Shown: positions 8,772 through 18,080, numbered from the stretch's first letter. The stretch: 64,000 bases of DNA from JANOZM01 sp031429355 (GCA_031429355.1 JANOZM010000004.1:372001-436000), one strand, 5' to 3'. Notes: generated by a model not told the origin, from the sequence alone. Numbers and translations: made by a program.

Positions 8772-9665
8772 CTATTGTCCTACGAAATCCGGTTGATTCG
8801 GTACAAAATTTGGCAGCCCAGTTCGCGCAAAGGCGACGCGTGTAATTAGAGTCGGATGTAGGCTTGCTAATAAGATGCACATTTGCTCCATCGTAGCCCC
8901 CGTCGTAATGACATCGTCGATCACGATTAAGTGACTTTCTTTGAAATTTTCAAGTGCCTGAATCGATAGCATTTGATTGAATGCAAATGCATGGTCTAGG
9001 TTTTGTAAACGCTCTTGTCGACCTAAAATTCCCTGTCGAATGGTGTGACGGTTCTTTATTACTAAGTCTAAACATAACCTTACTTGACTGGTGGGCAAGG
9101 CACTGGCCCGCTGCTTTCTGTTTAACTCGATTGTCAGTGCTTTGGCCACTGCTTTTGCTAATATTGCTGCCGGATTAAACCCGCGCTGTAAAAGTCTTTC
9201 GCGCGAACTAGGCACTGGCACAATCCAAATTGTTTTTGCAGTATCACTTTGGTTCGGTTGCTGCTGATTTACGTTTTTAAACACCGTGTTGGTTATTTCT
9301 TGCGCCATTAGCAAAGCGCTGGGTCCGTGTCCGGTTGATTTAAAGAAATGAATCCACTCTTTGGTCGATTCGTCGTAATCACAAACCACATCGGTTTGGT
9401 ACAGCGGCTGTCCCAGTCGCTGTTGCTTGCGGCAATCTAAGCAGGGGCTGAGTTTGCTGGGCATTGCGCAAAAAGCACAGCGCACCAATGTTTTGCCGGG
9501 CAAACTGTCGGCGCAATTAGGGCAAAGCACCGTGTAAACGGCGTTTGCACCAAGCACCGTCGAGCAGCGTCGGCAGTACGATCGCAGCAGCAAAGTTTGC
9601 GCGCCAAGTAAGGTGCGTTGAATTGGATGCTTTGGTAGTTTGAAGTGAATGGCGCGCATCGGCAT
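8772..9665 (-). CDS. ComF/ComFC-family phosphoribosyltransferase-like protein
   Basis: 297 residues: an N-terminal four-cysteine zinc ribbon (CRRC, CPNC, then CAFC and CLDC) and a C-terminal phosphoribosyltransferase domain with the VIDDVITTGATM PRPP loop near residues 248-259. ComFC proteins take part in natural transformation, and some links to DNA repair are reported. It is longer than most (about 230-250) because of an N-terminal extension. The start codon lies only 14 bases from that of the divergent methyltransferase gene. Confidence 0.85.
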   Translation of the reverse strand: MPMRAIHFKLPKHPIQRTLLGAQTLLLRSYCRRCSTVLGANAVYTVLCPNCADSLPGKTLVRCAFCAMPSKLSPCLDCRKQQRLGQPLYQTDVVCDYDESTKEWIHFFKSTGHGPSALLMAQEITNTVFKNVNQQQPNQSDTAKTIWIVPVPSSRERLLQRGFNPAAILAKAVAKALTIELNRKQRASALPTSQVRLCLDLVIKNRHTIRQGILGRQERLQNLDHAFAFNQMLSIQALENFKESHLIVIDDVITTGATMEQMCILLASLHPTLITRVAFARTGLPNFVPNQPDFVGQ

Positions 9666-9679
9666 ATACTGCGCGGCTT

Positions 9680-10660
9680 ATGAAAAATCCGCTATCCATC
9701 GATCGGCTAAGTGTAGCTAGGCAATTTGACCGAAGAGCCAGCCGTTTAGCCGAGGTCGACTTTTTGCTGCGCGAAGTCCAACGCCGGATGTTCAGCCGTT
9801 TGGAATACGTCAAGATCGAGCCGAGCGTTGTCTTGGATATTGGTTGCGGGCTTGGGCAAGGCGCCCAAGGTTTGGCGGCGCGCTTTCCTTTTGCTCAAGT
9901 TGTCGCTGCAGATCTGTCGCAGAACATGGTGTCCGAAGCTGCTCGGATGCAAGCCGACGTTGCCAAAGGGAGTAATCCAAAAAGTGCATTTGGGGCGGCG
10001 TTAGCAAATGCAACACTTGGCGCATCGTTCTCTAACACGGTCGGTGGATTTTTCAGTAAGTTGCTACGCGGCGATGCACCCAAAGTACCTGTCGTACCCG
10101 AAAAGCAACAATCCCAAGTTCAGTTTTTAGTAGCCGACGGTCATTCATTACCGATTGCAACGAGTAGCGTAGATTTGGTTTTTTCCAATTTGGCCTTGCA
10201 TTGGTTTGATGACCCAGTGTCCGCAATTGCAGAGTGGCGGCGTGTAATCAAACCTGGTGGCTTAGTCATGTTTTCTAGTTTTGGCCCCGATACGCTTAAA
10301 GAATTAGCCAGCCTTGGCGTTGAATTGCCAACTTTCCAGGACCTGCATGATTTGGGTGATGCGCTGCAAACCCAAAAATTCGCCGAACCAGTAATGGATA
10401 TGGAGGCTTTAAGCATTTCCTATCAAGATCCCAAGCGTTTGCTAACCGATTTGCGAAACCTTGGTGGGTATCCATTAAAGCGGCGGCATTCTGGCCTACG
10501 CGGAAGAAAGTTTGGCCAAAGCGTCACTAAAAGCCTCGCAGAACTGACACCCGGCGCTGTCAGTTTTGAATTGGTTTATGGTCATGCGTGGGCACCTAAA
10601 GGCCCATGGTTGCCGGAGGGTTATGCCCCTATCGAGTTTCGGCCTCGATCGACCGCTTAA
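9680..10660 (+). CDS. bioC: BioC-like malonyl-ACP methyltransferase
   Basis: A class I SAM methyltransferase: motif I VLDIGCGLGQG near residues 50-60, DLVFSNLALHWFDD near 162-175, and RVIKPGGLVMFSSFG near 187-201, which together resemble BioC, the enzyme that primes pimelate synthesis for biotin. Between the motif-II aspartate and the VADGHSLP loop lies an insertion of about 45-50 residues (about 85-130, A/G/N-rich) not found in short BioC proteins. No other biotin gene is adjacent, so a related methyltransferase role is possible. Confidence 0.7.
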   Translation: MKNPLSIDRLSVARQFDRRASRLAEVDFLLREVQRRMFSRLEYVKIEPSVVLDIGCGLGQGAQGLAARFPFAQVVAADLSQNMVSEAARMQADVAKGSNPKSAFGAALANATLGASFSNTVGGFFSKLLRGDAPKVPVVPEKQQSQVQFLVADGHSLPIATSSVDLVFSNLALHWFDDPVSAIAEWRRVIKPGGLVMFSSFGPDTLKELASLGVELPTFQDLHDLGDALQTQKFAEPVMDMEALSISYQDPKRLLTDLRNLGGYPLKRRHSGLRGRKFGQSVTKSLAELTPGAVSFELVYGHAWAPKGPWLPEGYAPIEFRPRSTA

Positions 10661-10734
10661 GCTTTCGCCAACGTGCCGCATTGGCGCTTCAAATAGTCGG
10701 TCGTTATAATCAGGCGGACAAAAGAGAAATTAGG

Positions 10735-11232
10735 GTGTTCGGTGTGCTTTATCGTTGGATTAATTCTCAAACTGTAGACGGTCGTGAGTGGTTGTTGCGA
10801 CGTAACTGTATGTTGACACCGACGCAGCTAGCCTCGTTTATGGCGATGGCTGGGCTACTCTCTCTAAGCGTGGCGTTGGCTTGGGGGCTCGCAGGGGTAT
10901 GGTGGGTTTTGCCCTTCGCCCTTATTGAAATCGTTGGTTTATCTATTGCCTTTTTTGTTTACAGCAGACACGCCACAGATTTAGATCGTGTGATTGTTGG
11001 TGACGAGAAAGTTGTTGTTGAAGTGGTTGATGGTTCAAAACGTAGTCGGTCCGAGTGCCCTAGTGAGCGCGTTCGAATCGCCTACAGCCAAGGCAAAAAA
11101 TCATTAATCCAATTACGTTTGGGTTCAAATGATTGGCACATTGGCCGGTTTGTTCCAGAGTCGCAACGCGAGGCCTTAGCGAAAGAAATTGCAAAAGCTT
11201 TAGGGGTGACTTTGCAGCCAATACGAGTTTAG
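10735..11232 (+). CDS. DUF2244 membrane protein
   Basis: About 165 residues with the DUF2244 layout: RRNCMLTPTQL near the N terminus, two adjacent membrane helices (about residues 37-80), then a soluble beta-rich tail ending in WHIGRF and a helix. The family is found just upstream of cytochrome c oxidase genes in many Proteobacteria, as here, and its role is unknown. The frame is open back to 10606, but GTG 10735 avoids overlap with the methyltransferase gene and fits the family length. Confidence 0.8.
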   Translation: MFGVLYRWINSQTVDGREWLLRRNCMLTPTQLASFMAMAGLLSLSVALAWGLAGVWWVLPFALIEIVGLSIAFFVYSRHATDLDRVIVGDEKVVVEVVDGSKRSRSECPSERVRIAYSQGKKSLIQLRLGSNDWHIGRFVPESQREALAKEIAKALGVTLQPIRV

Positions 11233-11342
11233 TAACGCAGCTCTCGAATTATTTCGGTTGAGAGGCGCGTAGTTTTAGCTAGTTGCTGATGTACGGCAGT
11301 GATGTTTTTAAAATTGATTCAAAGAGTTGAGGACGGTACAAC

Positions 11343-12614
11343 GTGGTAGCAATTAAAAATAGTAAAAAAGCCAACGGAATGTTCACAAAAGCGAAAGGCC
11401 CTTTAATTTCTGGCTTATACAGCGCGCAAGCTTGGGCTCAAGCAGTGATCGTAGGTTCGGTCGCTTTTGCTTCTAGCGCGGCTTGGGCTGAAGTTAAGGA
11501 TATGCCAGGCGGTCCCGCAGTTCGCCAGTTAAATTTGTATCCGCCAGCCACGGCCATTGCCGAAGGTCAACATTGGATTCATTGGGTTGTGCTGTGGGTC
11601 TGTATTGCTATCGCTGTGATTGTGTTCGGCGTTATGTTTTATTCTATTTTCAAGCATCGGAAATCCAAGGGTGCTAAACCTGCTGATTTTCATGAGAGCA
11701 CTGCCGTAGAAATTGCTTGGACTATTGTTCCATTTATTATTGTGACCGGCCTTGGTATTGCTGCAACTAATCAAGTGATCGCGCAAAAAGATACGACCAA
11801 TGCCGATATCACCATCAAAGCCACCGGCTACCAATGGAAGTGGGGCTACGATTATTTAAAGGGTGAAGGCGAAGGCATTGCATTCCTTTCAACTATCGCT
11901 ACACCCCGCGACCAAATCGATGATAAAAAATATCCCGGTGCAAAAGAGCGTCGTGAAAAGAACCCAACTTACTTAATGGAAGTCGACAACCCAATGGTTG
12001 TTCCAGTCGGTAAAAAAGTTCGCATCATTACCACTGCAAACGACGTTATTCATGCGTTCGCAGTACCTGCATTTGGTATCAAACAAGACGCAATTCCTGG
12101 CTTCGTTCGCGATACATGGTTTAAAGCCGAGCGCGTGGGCACCTATCGCGGCCAATGTCAAGAGTTGTGCGGCAAAGAACATGCGTTTATGCCGATCGTT
12201 GTCGAAGTGAAGTCGGATGCAGATTACAAAGCTTGGGTTGATGGCAAGAAAAAAGAGCTAGCATCAAAACAAGATGACCCAAATAAAGAATGGACCGTTG
12301 CCGACCTGTCAGCCCGTGGTGAAAAAGTGTACGCTGGTAATTGCGTAGCTTGCCATCAAGCTGCTGGTACCGGTGTACCGGGCGCGTTCCCAGCATTGGC
12401 TGGCTCGCAAAAAGTAATCGGTCCAAAAGACGTGCAAATTGCTACATTGCTCAATGGCGTTCAAAAAGACGGCAAGCAGACGGCAATGGCTTCGTTTAAA
12501 GGTTTATCGGACGTTGAGTTGGCTGCTGTTATGACTTACACCCGCAATGCTTGGGGTAACAAGCCAGCTGAGGCAGTTGTCCAGCCCAAAGATGTTATTG
12601 CGGCCCGCAAGTAA
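11343..12614 (+). CDS. ctaC: cytochrome c oxidase subunit II with fused cytochrome c domain
   Basis: Receives electrons from cytochrome c and passes them through CuA to subunit I. Order: signal peptide, two membrane helices (about residues 80-105 and 125-145), cupredoxin domain with the CuA ligand motif CQELCGKEHAFM near 272-283, then a class I cytochrome c domain with heme site CVACH near 334-338 and a distal methionine (TAMASF). 423 residues, a caa3-type subunit II. Starts with GTG 11343; ATG 11379 is an alternative that still gives a signal peptide. Confidence 0.95.
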   Translation: MVAIKNSKKANGMFTKAKGPLISGLYSAQAWAQAVIVGSVAFASSAAWAEVKDMPGGPAVRQLNLYPPATAIAEGQHWIHWVVLWVCIAIAVIVFGVMFYSIFKHRKSKGAKPADFHESTAVEIAWTIVPFIIVTGLGIAATNQVIAQKDTTNADITIKATGYQWKWGYDYLKGEGEGIAFLSTIATPRDQIDDKKYPGAKERREKNPTYLMEVDNPMVVPVGKKVRIITTANDVIHAFAVPAFGIKQDAIPGFVRDTWFKAERVGTYRGQCQELCGKEHAFMPIVVEVKSDADYKAWVDGKKKELASKQDDPNKEWTVADLSARGEKVYAGNCVACHQAAGTGVPGAFPALAGSQKVIGPKDVQIATLLNGVQKDGKQTAMASFKGLSDVELAAVMTYTRNAWGNKPAEAVVQPKDVIAARK

Positions 12615-12722
12615 GTTGCTTTCGAGCGCGAGTTCAAGAGCAATTTGCCAACGGCAAGACATTTAAAGATAGTTCGTTAAACGGGTTGCATAGCCCAGCA
12701 GAAATTAAGGCAGGAGAAACAA

Positions 12723-14357
12723 ATGAGTGCAGTAATCGGTAATGGCGGTCACGCTTCAGGAGACCACGCTTCAGGTCATAGCGATAATGCCCACGGTCAT
12801 CACGATGACCACGCCCATGATCACCCTACAGGATGGCGTCGTTGGATGTACGCCACCAACCATAAAGACATTGGTACTTTGTACCTTTGGTTTTCGTTCA
12901 CCATGTTCTTAGTGGGCGGCGTTAACGCTTTGCTGTTGCGCACCGAGTTGTTTCAACCTGGTTTGCAGTTCTTTAACCCAGAGTTTTTTAATCAGCTCAC
13001 CACCATGCACGGTTTAATCATGGTGTTCGGCGCCATCATGCCGGCCTTTGTAGGCTTTGCTAACTGGCAAATTCCACTAATGATTGGTGCCGGCGATATG
13101 GCATTTGCACGGATGAACAACTTTAGTTTCTGGTTGTTACCACCCGCCGCAGCGCTCTTAATCATTTCTTACTTCGTACCCGGCGGCGCAACGGCTGCAG
13201 GTTGGACTTTGTACGCACCGCTCTCGACTCAAATGGGTATGGGGATGGATCTCGGTATTTTTGCGATGCACATCATGGGTGCTTCGTCGATTATGGGTTC
13301 GATTAACATCATCACCACCATCTTGAACATGCGCGCGCCCGGCATGACGTTGATGAAAATGCCGATGTTTGTTTGGACTTGGTTAATCACGGCTTACTTG
13401 CTAATTGCCGTTATGCCTGTTTTGGCTGGCGCAATTACCATGTTGCTTACCGATCGTCATTTTGGCACTAGCTTCTTTAATGCAGCAGGCGGCGGCGACC
13501 CAGTGATGTATCAGCATATTTTCTGGTTCTTCGGTCACCCCGAGGTTTACATCATGATCTTGCCAGCATTCGGCATCATCTCAGAAATTATTCCAACTTT
13601 CGCTCGTAAAAAATTGTTTGGCTACAGCTCGATGGTGTATGCCACGTCATCCATCGCGATTTTGTCTTTCATCGTTTGGGCGCACCACATGTTTACCACC
13701 GGTATGCCGGTGACTGGGCAGCTGTTCTTTATGTACGCAACGATGTTAATTGCGGTACCAACGGGCGTAAAAATCTTTAACTGGATAGCAACCATGTGGC
13801 GTGGTTCGATGACCTTCGAAACACCGATGTTGTTCGCAATTGGCTTCATTATCGTGTTTACCATCGGTGGCTTGACCGGCGTTATCTTGGCTGTAGCGCC
13901 GTTAGATATTCAGCTGCAAGACACCTACTACGTCGTTGCGCATTTCCACTATGTGCTAGTTGCAGGCTCATTGTTTGCACTGTTCGCTGGTGCCTACTAC
14001 TGGTTACCAAAGTGGACCGGACACATGTATAGCGAAGGCTTGGGAAAATTGCATTTCTGGAGTTCGTTGATCAGCTTTAACGTTACCTTCTTCCCAATGC
14101 ACTTTTTGGGCTTGGCCGGTATGCCACGACGTTACGCCGATTACCAAATGCAGTTTGCCGACTTCAATATGGTGGCAACGATTGGTGCGTTCTGGTTTGG
14201 CTTCTCGCAATTAATTTTCTTGGTAGCGGTTATCAAGTGCATTAACGGCGGACCAAAAGCAACGGCGAAAGTTTGGGATAACCCTGAAGGTTTAGAGTGG
14301 ACTGTTCCAAGTCCTGCACCTTTCCATACGTTCGATACACCTCCTTTAGTTAAGTAA
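12723..14357 (+). CDS. ctaD: cytochrome c oxidase subunit I
   Basis: The catalytic subunit with heme a, heme a3 and CuB. 544 residues with twelve expected membrane helices; FFGHPEVYIMILP (about 262-274) carries a CuB histidine and the cross-linked tyrosine, WAHHMFTTG (about 319-327) the other two CuB histidines, and HFHYVLV (about 406-412) the heme ligands. The N terminus is histidine-rich (roughly residues 10-37). A GGAGAAA ribosome site lies just before the ATG. Confidence 0.97.
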   Translation: MSAVIGNGGHASGDHASGHSDNAHGHHDDHAHDHPTGWRRWMYATNHKDIGTLYLWFSFTMFLVGGVNALLLRTELFQPGLQFFNPEFFNQLTTMHGLIMVFGAIMPAFVGFANWQIPLMIGAGDMAFARMNNFSFWLLPPAAALLIISYFVPGGATAAGWTLYAPLSTQMGMGMDLGIFAMHIMGASSIMGSINIITTILNMRAPGMTLMKMPMFVWTWLITAYLLIAVMPVLAGAITMLLTDRHFGTSFFNAAGGGDPVMYQHIFWFFGHPEVYIMILPAFGIISEIIPTFARKKLFGYSSMVYATSSIAILSFIVWAHHMFTTGMPVTGQLFFMYATMLIAVPTGVKIFNWIATMWRGSMTFETPMLFAIGFIIVFTIGGLTGVILAVAPLDIQLQDTYYVVAHFHYVLVAGSLFALFAGAYYWLPKWTGHMYSEGLGKLHFWSSLISFNVTFFPMHFLGLAGMPRRYADYQMQFADFNMVATIGAFWFGFSQLIFLVAVIKCINGGPKATAKVWDNPEGLEWTVPSPAPFHTFDTPPLVK

Positions 14358-14459
14358 TCAGTTTAGTTAAGTTGATAAATAAGTTTGCTAGATAAGTTTG
14401 ATCAGTAAGTCGGTTCTGTAAATTAATAAAACGGTTTTTGTTAATAAGTGCGATTCAAT

Positions 14460-14597
14460 ATGTCAGAAAAAAAGCCACGCAACGTAAAGACAGCATTAGT
14501 CATGCTGTCGATCGCGCTCGTATTTTTCGCTGGTGTTATTGTTAACCGTCACATGAACCCGCTTCCTGAAACTAAAAGCCAGACGAATAAGAAGTAA
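14460..14597 (+). CDS. cytochrome oxidase small assembly protein
   Basis: A 45-residue frame (ATG 14460, TAA ending at 14597): a short basic N terminus (SEKKPRN), one membrane helix at about residues 11-28 and a polar tail rich in N, T and K. It lies exactly in the gap between subunit I and Cox11, where Betaproteobacteria carry a small membrane protein of this type annotated as a cytochrome oxidase small assembly protein. Codon use looks coding and the neighbours are tightly packed. Confidence 0.75.
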   Translation: MSEKKPRNVKTALVMLSIALVFFAGVIVNRHMNPLPETKSQTNKK

Positions 14598-14610
14598 CCC
14601 AAAGAAACGA

Positions 14611-15222
14611 ATGAACCAAAAGACATCGCTGCTAGATTTTTTGAACACGCAAATGCTTGGCAAATGCGTGGTCATTGTTGCGGCGATGTTTGGTTTCGGC
14701 TTTGCTATGGTGCCGTTGTATCGCGCCATTTGCGAAGTAACCGGCATTAACAATTTAACCAATCGTGATGAAGGCGCTGCACGTAAGTTTGCCAACAATA
14801 CGCAAATTGATAAAAGCCGCAAAGTGGTGGTCGAGTTTGATGCTAACGCGCGCGGTACTTGGTTGTTCAAGCCCCGAATGAACTCGGTCGAAGCCCATCC
14901 CGGCGAATTAATAACGGTTATTTACGAATTAAAAAGCACCATCAACCGAGACTCGAAGGGCCAAGCAATTCCAAGCTATGCCCCCAAAGGAACCGCGCAG
15001 TATTTTCATAAGCTCGAGTGCTTTTGCTTTAAACAGCAAGCACTAAAAGCGCAAGAAACGCGGGAGTTTCCGGTGGTGTTTGTAGTGGACCCCAAGTTGC
15101 CAAAAGATATCAACCAAATTACGCTGTCTTACACGTTTTTTGAGTACGGCCAACAAGGCGAAGTGCCGAGCGCACAAGCCCCGCTTAAAGTTTCAAGCGC
15201 AGGTTCGGCGGCCGTACAATGA
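14611..15222 (+). CDS. ctaG: cytochrome c oxidase assembly protein CtaG/Cox11
   Basis: A copper chaperone that delivers copper to CuB of subunit I. 203 residues: an N-terminal membrane anchor (about 15-36), then a periplasmic domain with the copper motif ECFCFKQQ near residues 138-145 and the closing LSYTFFEY. Overlaps the next gene by 4 bases (ATGA), which implies translational coupling. Confidence 0.95.
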   Translation: MNQKTSLLDFLNTQMLGKCVVIVAAMFGFGFAMVPLYRAICEVTGINNLTNRDEGAARKFANNTQIDKSRKVVVEFDANARGTWLFKPRMNSVEAHPGELITVIYELKSTINRDSKGQAIPSYAPKGTAQYFHKLECFCFKQQALKAQETREFPVVFVVDPKLPKDINQITLSYTFFEYGQQGEVPSAQAPLKVSSAGSAAVQ

Positions 15223-15422
15223 GCGATCCAACCCAGCGTAAAGCCAGTTTGATTGATACAGTAAAAGCAGTAGGTGCATCTTTTTTTGGAGTGCGTGGAC
15301 GCAAGGCTCATGAAGCCGATGTGGCCAAGCTTAATCCAATTGTAGTGATTGCTGTTGGTATTGCACTAACAGCATTGTTTGTTTTGACCTTGTTAACCAT
15401 TGTAAAAATGGTTGTGAAATAA
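15219..15422 (+). CDS. DUF2970 small membrane protein
   Basis: 67 residues with the DUF2970 pattern: TVKAVGASFFGVRG followed by one C-terminal membrane helix (about 42-65). The family is found in oxidase clusters of Betaproteobacteria; its function is not known. It overlaps ctaG by 4 bases and precedes ctaE by 16. Confidence 0.85.
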   Translation: MSDPTQRKASLIDTVKAVGASFFGVRGRKAHEADVAKLNPIVVIAVGIALTALFVLTLLTIVKMVVK

Positions 15423-15438
15423 AATTGCGGAGAACAAT

Positions 15439-16305
15439 ATGAGCGCTGGACAACACAGCGGCACGCCGGCTTACTTTATACCGGCACCTTCAAAATGGCC
15501 TTTGGTCGGCGGCATCTCGATGCTGTTATTTATGTTTGGCGCAGCCGGTATCGTCAATGGTATGTGGTACGCGCCTTATGCAATGGCTTTAGGCTTTGCA
15601 ATTTTGATCTACACCCTGTTTGGCTGGTTTGGCATTGTCGCTAAAGAGTCCGAAAGCAAGTTGTACAGCGACCAAGTCGATGTATCGTTTCGTTGGAGTA
15701 TGGCTTGGTTTATTTTTTCCGAAGTCATGTTCTTTGCCGCATTTTTTGGTGCCTTGTACTACGCACGCTCGATCACAATGCCTTGGTTGGGTGACTTAGA
15801 TCACAAGCAAACCTTGTGGCCAGACTTTAGCGCCTCGTGGCCTAACGGTGGTCCGGCCGGTGTTGTGGATAAGTTTCAAACGATGGGCCCATGGCCAATT
15901 CCAACCATTAACACGGCCTTATTGCTTACCTCTGGCTTTACGTTAACCATTGCACACCATGCCTTGTTAAAAGACCAGCGCTCTAAAGTGCTGTTGTGGT
16001 TAGGCTTAACCGTTTTGCTGGGCTTCATTTTCTTGGGCTTCCAAGGCTATGAGTACTACCACGCTTACACCGACTTAAACTTACGTTTAGACTCCGGCAT
16101 TTTTGGTTCTACCTTCTTTATGTTGACCGGCTTTCACGGCTTTCACGTAACGCTTGGCGCCATTATGTTGTTGGTTATTTGGTGTCGTTACGCCAAAGGT
16201 CACTTTTCGTCTAAACATCATTTTGGCTTTGAAGGCGCTGCTTGGTACTGGCACTTTGTTGACGTTGTTTGGCTGGGCTTGTACGTTGTAGTGTATTGGT
16301 TATAA
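15439..16305 (+). CDS. ctaE: cytochrome c oxidase subunit III
   Basis: An integral membrane subunit that stabilises the oxidase. 288 residues, seven helices; conserved FHGFHVTLGA and WYWHFVDVVWLGLYV near the C terminus (about 232-284), and ESESKLYSDQVD in the first half. GGAG sits 7 bases before the ATG. A strong terminator follows, so the first oxidase transcript probably ends here. Confidence 0.97.
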   Translation: MSAGQHSGTPAYFIPAPSKWPLVGGISMLLFMFGAAGIVNGMWYAPYAMALGFAILIYTLFGWFGIVAKESESKLYSDQVDVSFRWSMAWFIFSEVMFFAAFFGALYYARSITMPWLGDLDHKQTLWPDFSASWPNGGPAGVVDKFQTMGPWPIPTINTALLLTSGFTLTIAHHALLKDQRSKVLLWLGLTVLLGFIFLGFQGYEYYHAYTDLNLRLDSGIFGSTFFMLTGFHGFHVTLGAIMLLVIWCRYAKGHFSSKHHFGFEGAAWYWHFVDVVWLGLYVVVYWL

Positions 16306-16323
16306 ACCGCACCATTAAATATA

Positions 16324-16352
16324 AAAAGCCGCTCTGTGAAGCGGCTTTTTAT
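16324..16352 (+). terminator. terminator after ctaE
   Basis: Perfect 9-bp stem AAAAGCCGC / GCGGCTTTT (16324-16332 and 16341-16349) with an 8-nt loop, followed by T residues. Because A and T runs lie on both sides it may also work for the opposing DUF2909 gene. Confidence 0.9.
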
Positions 16353-16402
16353 TTTGCAAGCTAAGTGCAGCTTACTATTTGTTTTGTCGTTTTTTGGCCG
16401 GA

Positions 16403-16609
16403 TTAGCGCACAGGGATGCCAGTGGTTTCAATCCACCCCATCTTGTACGAGATTAAAATAAGAGCAAACAGTAATATTGAAAAACCGACCCGTAGCGCTA
16501 AAAATTTAAAGGTGTTGCCGGTTTGCCCTTTATCTCGAATCATAAAAAACAGTGCCGAACCAAGGCTTCCAATAATCATTACAAACGCAATTAGTACAAC
16601 CCATTTCAT
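16403..16609 (-). CDS. twin-transmembrane protein (DUF2909)
   Basis: 68 residues, two membrane helices (about 3-24 and 40-58) separated by a short polar loop (RDKGQTGN). This matches the DUF2909 twin-transmembrane family found between subunit III and SURF1 in Betaproteobacteria, on the opposite strand as here. Its start lies 12 bases from the proposed SURF1 start, so the two share one control region. Confidence 0.8.
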   Translation of the reverse strand: MKWVVLIAFVMIIGSLGSALFFMIRDKGQTGNTFKFLALRVGFSILLFALILISYKMGWIETTGIPVR

Positions 16610-16621
16610 AGCGACAGCCCT

Positions 16622-17419
16622 TTGAGTAACTCTATTTCTTCGATTGTGACACAGCGCGCAATACCCGCGCTAGCCGCTTTGGTTGTGATTGTCGTAACCG
16701 CTTCGTTAGGCAACTGGCAGTTGCGGCGTGCCGATGAAAAGTCCGGCATTTTAAAAGCCCGTGAAGACGCTGCCCGTTCTATCCCCATGCAGTTACAGGC
16801 AGCCAATTTAAACGGTTTGGTGCCTGCCCAAATGGCGCAAAAAGCGGTTCAGTTAAACGGGGTGTTTGAAACCGAGCGTTCGGTGTTTATTGATAACCGC
16901 AGCCTTAATGGCAAAGCAGGTTTTCATGTCGTTACGCCCATAAAAATTGACGGTACCGAGCAACGCGTTGCGGTACTTCGTGGTTGGGTGGCGCGCGATA
17001 TTCGCGACGTTACGCAAGTACCCGTATTGCAGCCCACAAGCGCAGTCCAAGTAACAGGAGTCGTCGAAACTAATTTGGGCCGACAGTTCGATTTAAAAAC
17101 CTTAAGCAATATCGACCCAGCGCAAATGCAAACGCCTCCAAAGAGCCAAAAAATTTGGACTCAATTCGACCCTAAGCCCTACGCACAATGGTCCGGCTTA
17201 TCGGTGGCACCAATTATCGTTCGGCAAACATCGGTGCTAGACGATGGCCTAATTCGACAGTGGACTGTTAAAGCCGATGACGTATCGAAGCACCAAGGCT
17301 ATGCCGCTCAATGGTTTGCGATGTCTGCGACAACGCTGTTGTTGTGGTTGTACTTTGGTTTGGTAAAACCTTATAGACGATCTAACCAAAAAAGTTCTTT
17401 AAGTGCCAATGAACAGTAG
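16622..17419 (+). CDS. SURF1 family cytochrome oxidase assembly protein
   Basis: Helps insert heme a into subunit I. 265 residues with an N-terminal helix, the signature GNWQLRRADEK (about 30-40), a large periplasmic domain including LRGWV, and a C-terminal helix (about 232-252). The start is uncertain: TTG 16622 gives this length, GTG 16646 would remove 8 residues and leave more room between the divergent genes. Overlaps the next gene by 11 bases. Confidence 0.88.
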   Translation: MSNSISSIVTQRAIPALAALVVIVVTASLGNWQLRRADEKSGILKAREDAARSIPMQLQAANLNGLVPAQMAQKAVQLNGVFETERSVFIDNRSLNGKAGFHVVTPIKIDGTEQRVAVLRGWVARDIRDVTQVPVLQPTSAVQVTGVVETNLGRQFDLKTLSNIDPAQMQTPPKSQKIWTQFDPKPYAQWSGLSVAPIIVRQTSVLDDGLIRQWTVKADDVSKHQGYAAQWFAMSATTLLLWLYFGLVKPYRRSNQKSSLSANEQ

Positions 17420-18080
17420 CCAAAACAAACCCACGATACAAACCGGTAGCGCTAATGGCATTAGCGAAGAAGCGCAGACGCGCCAACGCCGTATTCAGCG
17501 CTTAAAGTTTTTGGGTATTGCGATGGTGTGTTTAGCGCCGGTTATTTTTAGCTATGCTTTTTATTATTTACGCACGCCTTCCAAAACGTCTAACTACGGT
17601 ATGTTTATCGAACCGCAGCGTCCGGCGCAAGGTCTCAAGCTAACTCAGCTAGATGGCAAACCACTAGCGATCAATTCGTTTCGTAAGCGATTTATTATGG
17701 TGTCAACGGACCAAGCCGCCTGCGATGAGCAATGCGCGAAGCGGCTATATACCGGCCGCCAAATTCATGCCATGACCGGCAAAGAGCGCGCCCGCATTGA
17801 ACGCATGTGGATTATTCCCAAAGACCCGCAAGGTAATGCATCTGCTGCCGTTGTGCCCGACCCTACATTGCTAGCGGCGCACGAAGGTTTAATTGTGGCT
17901 TACGCCGACGCCGATGCTTTAAAAAATTTATTGCCCGCCAGTACCGACGGAACAACCAAAGAACATATTTTTTTAATTGATGTGCAGGGCAACTTGATGA
18001 TGCGTTTTCCTAAAGAGCCCGATCCCTACAAAGTTAAAAAAGATTTAATGACATTGTTAAAAGCAGCGACCGTTCGCTAG
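17409..18080 (+). CDS. Sco-like membrane-anchored thioredoxin-fold protein of the oxidase cluster
   Basis: 223 residues: cytoplasmic basic region, one membrane helix (about 34-53), and a periplasmic Sco/thioredoxin-like domain with the cysteine pair CDEQC (about 107-111), spaced as in Sco proteins (CxxxC). The distal histidine typical of copper-binding Sco proteins is not obvious in the last third. Betaproteobacteria regularly carry such a protein between SURF1 and ctaA. ATG 17409 is preferred over GTG 17403. Probably a thiol reductant or chaperone for CuA assembly; inferred from position and fold. Confidence 0.72.
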   Translation: MNSSQNKPTIQTGSANGISEEAQTRQRRIQRLKFLGIAMVCLAPVIFSYAFYYLRTPSKTSNYGMFIEPQRPAQGLKLTQLDGKPLAINSFRKRFIMVSTDQAACDEQCAKRLYTGRQIHAMTGKERARIERMWIIPKDPQGNASAAVVPDPTLLAAHEGLIVAYADADALKNLLPASTDGTTKEHIFLIDVQGNLMMRFPKEPDPYKVKKDLMTLLKAATVR

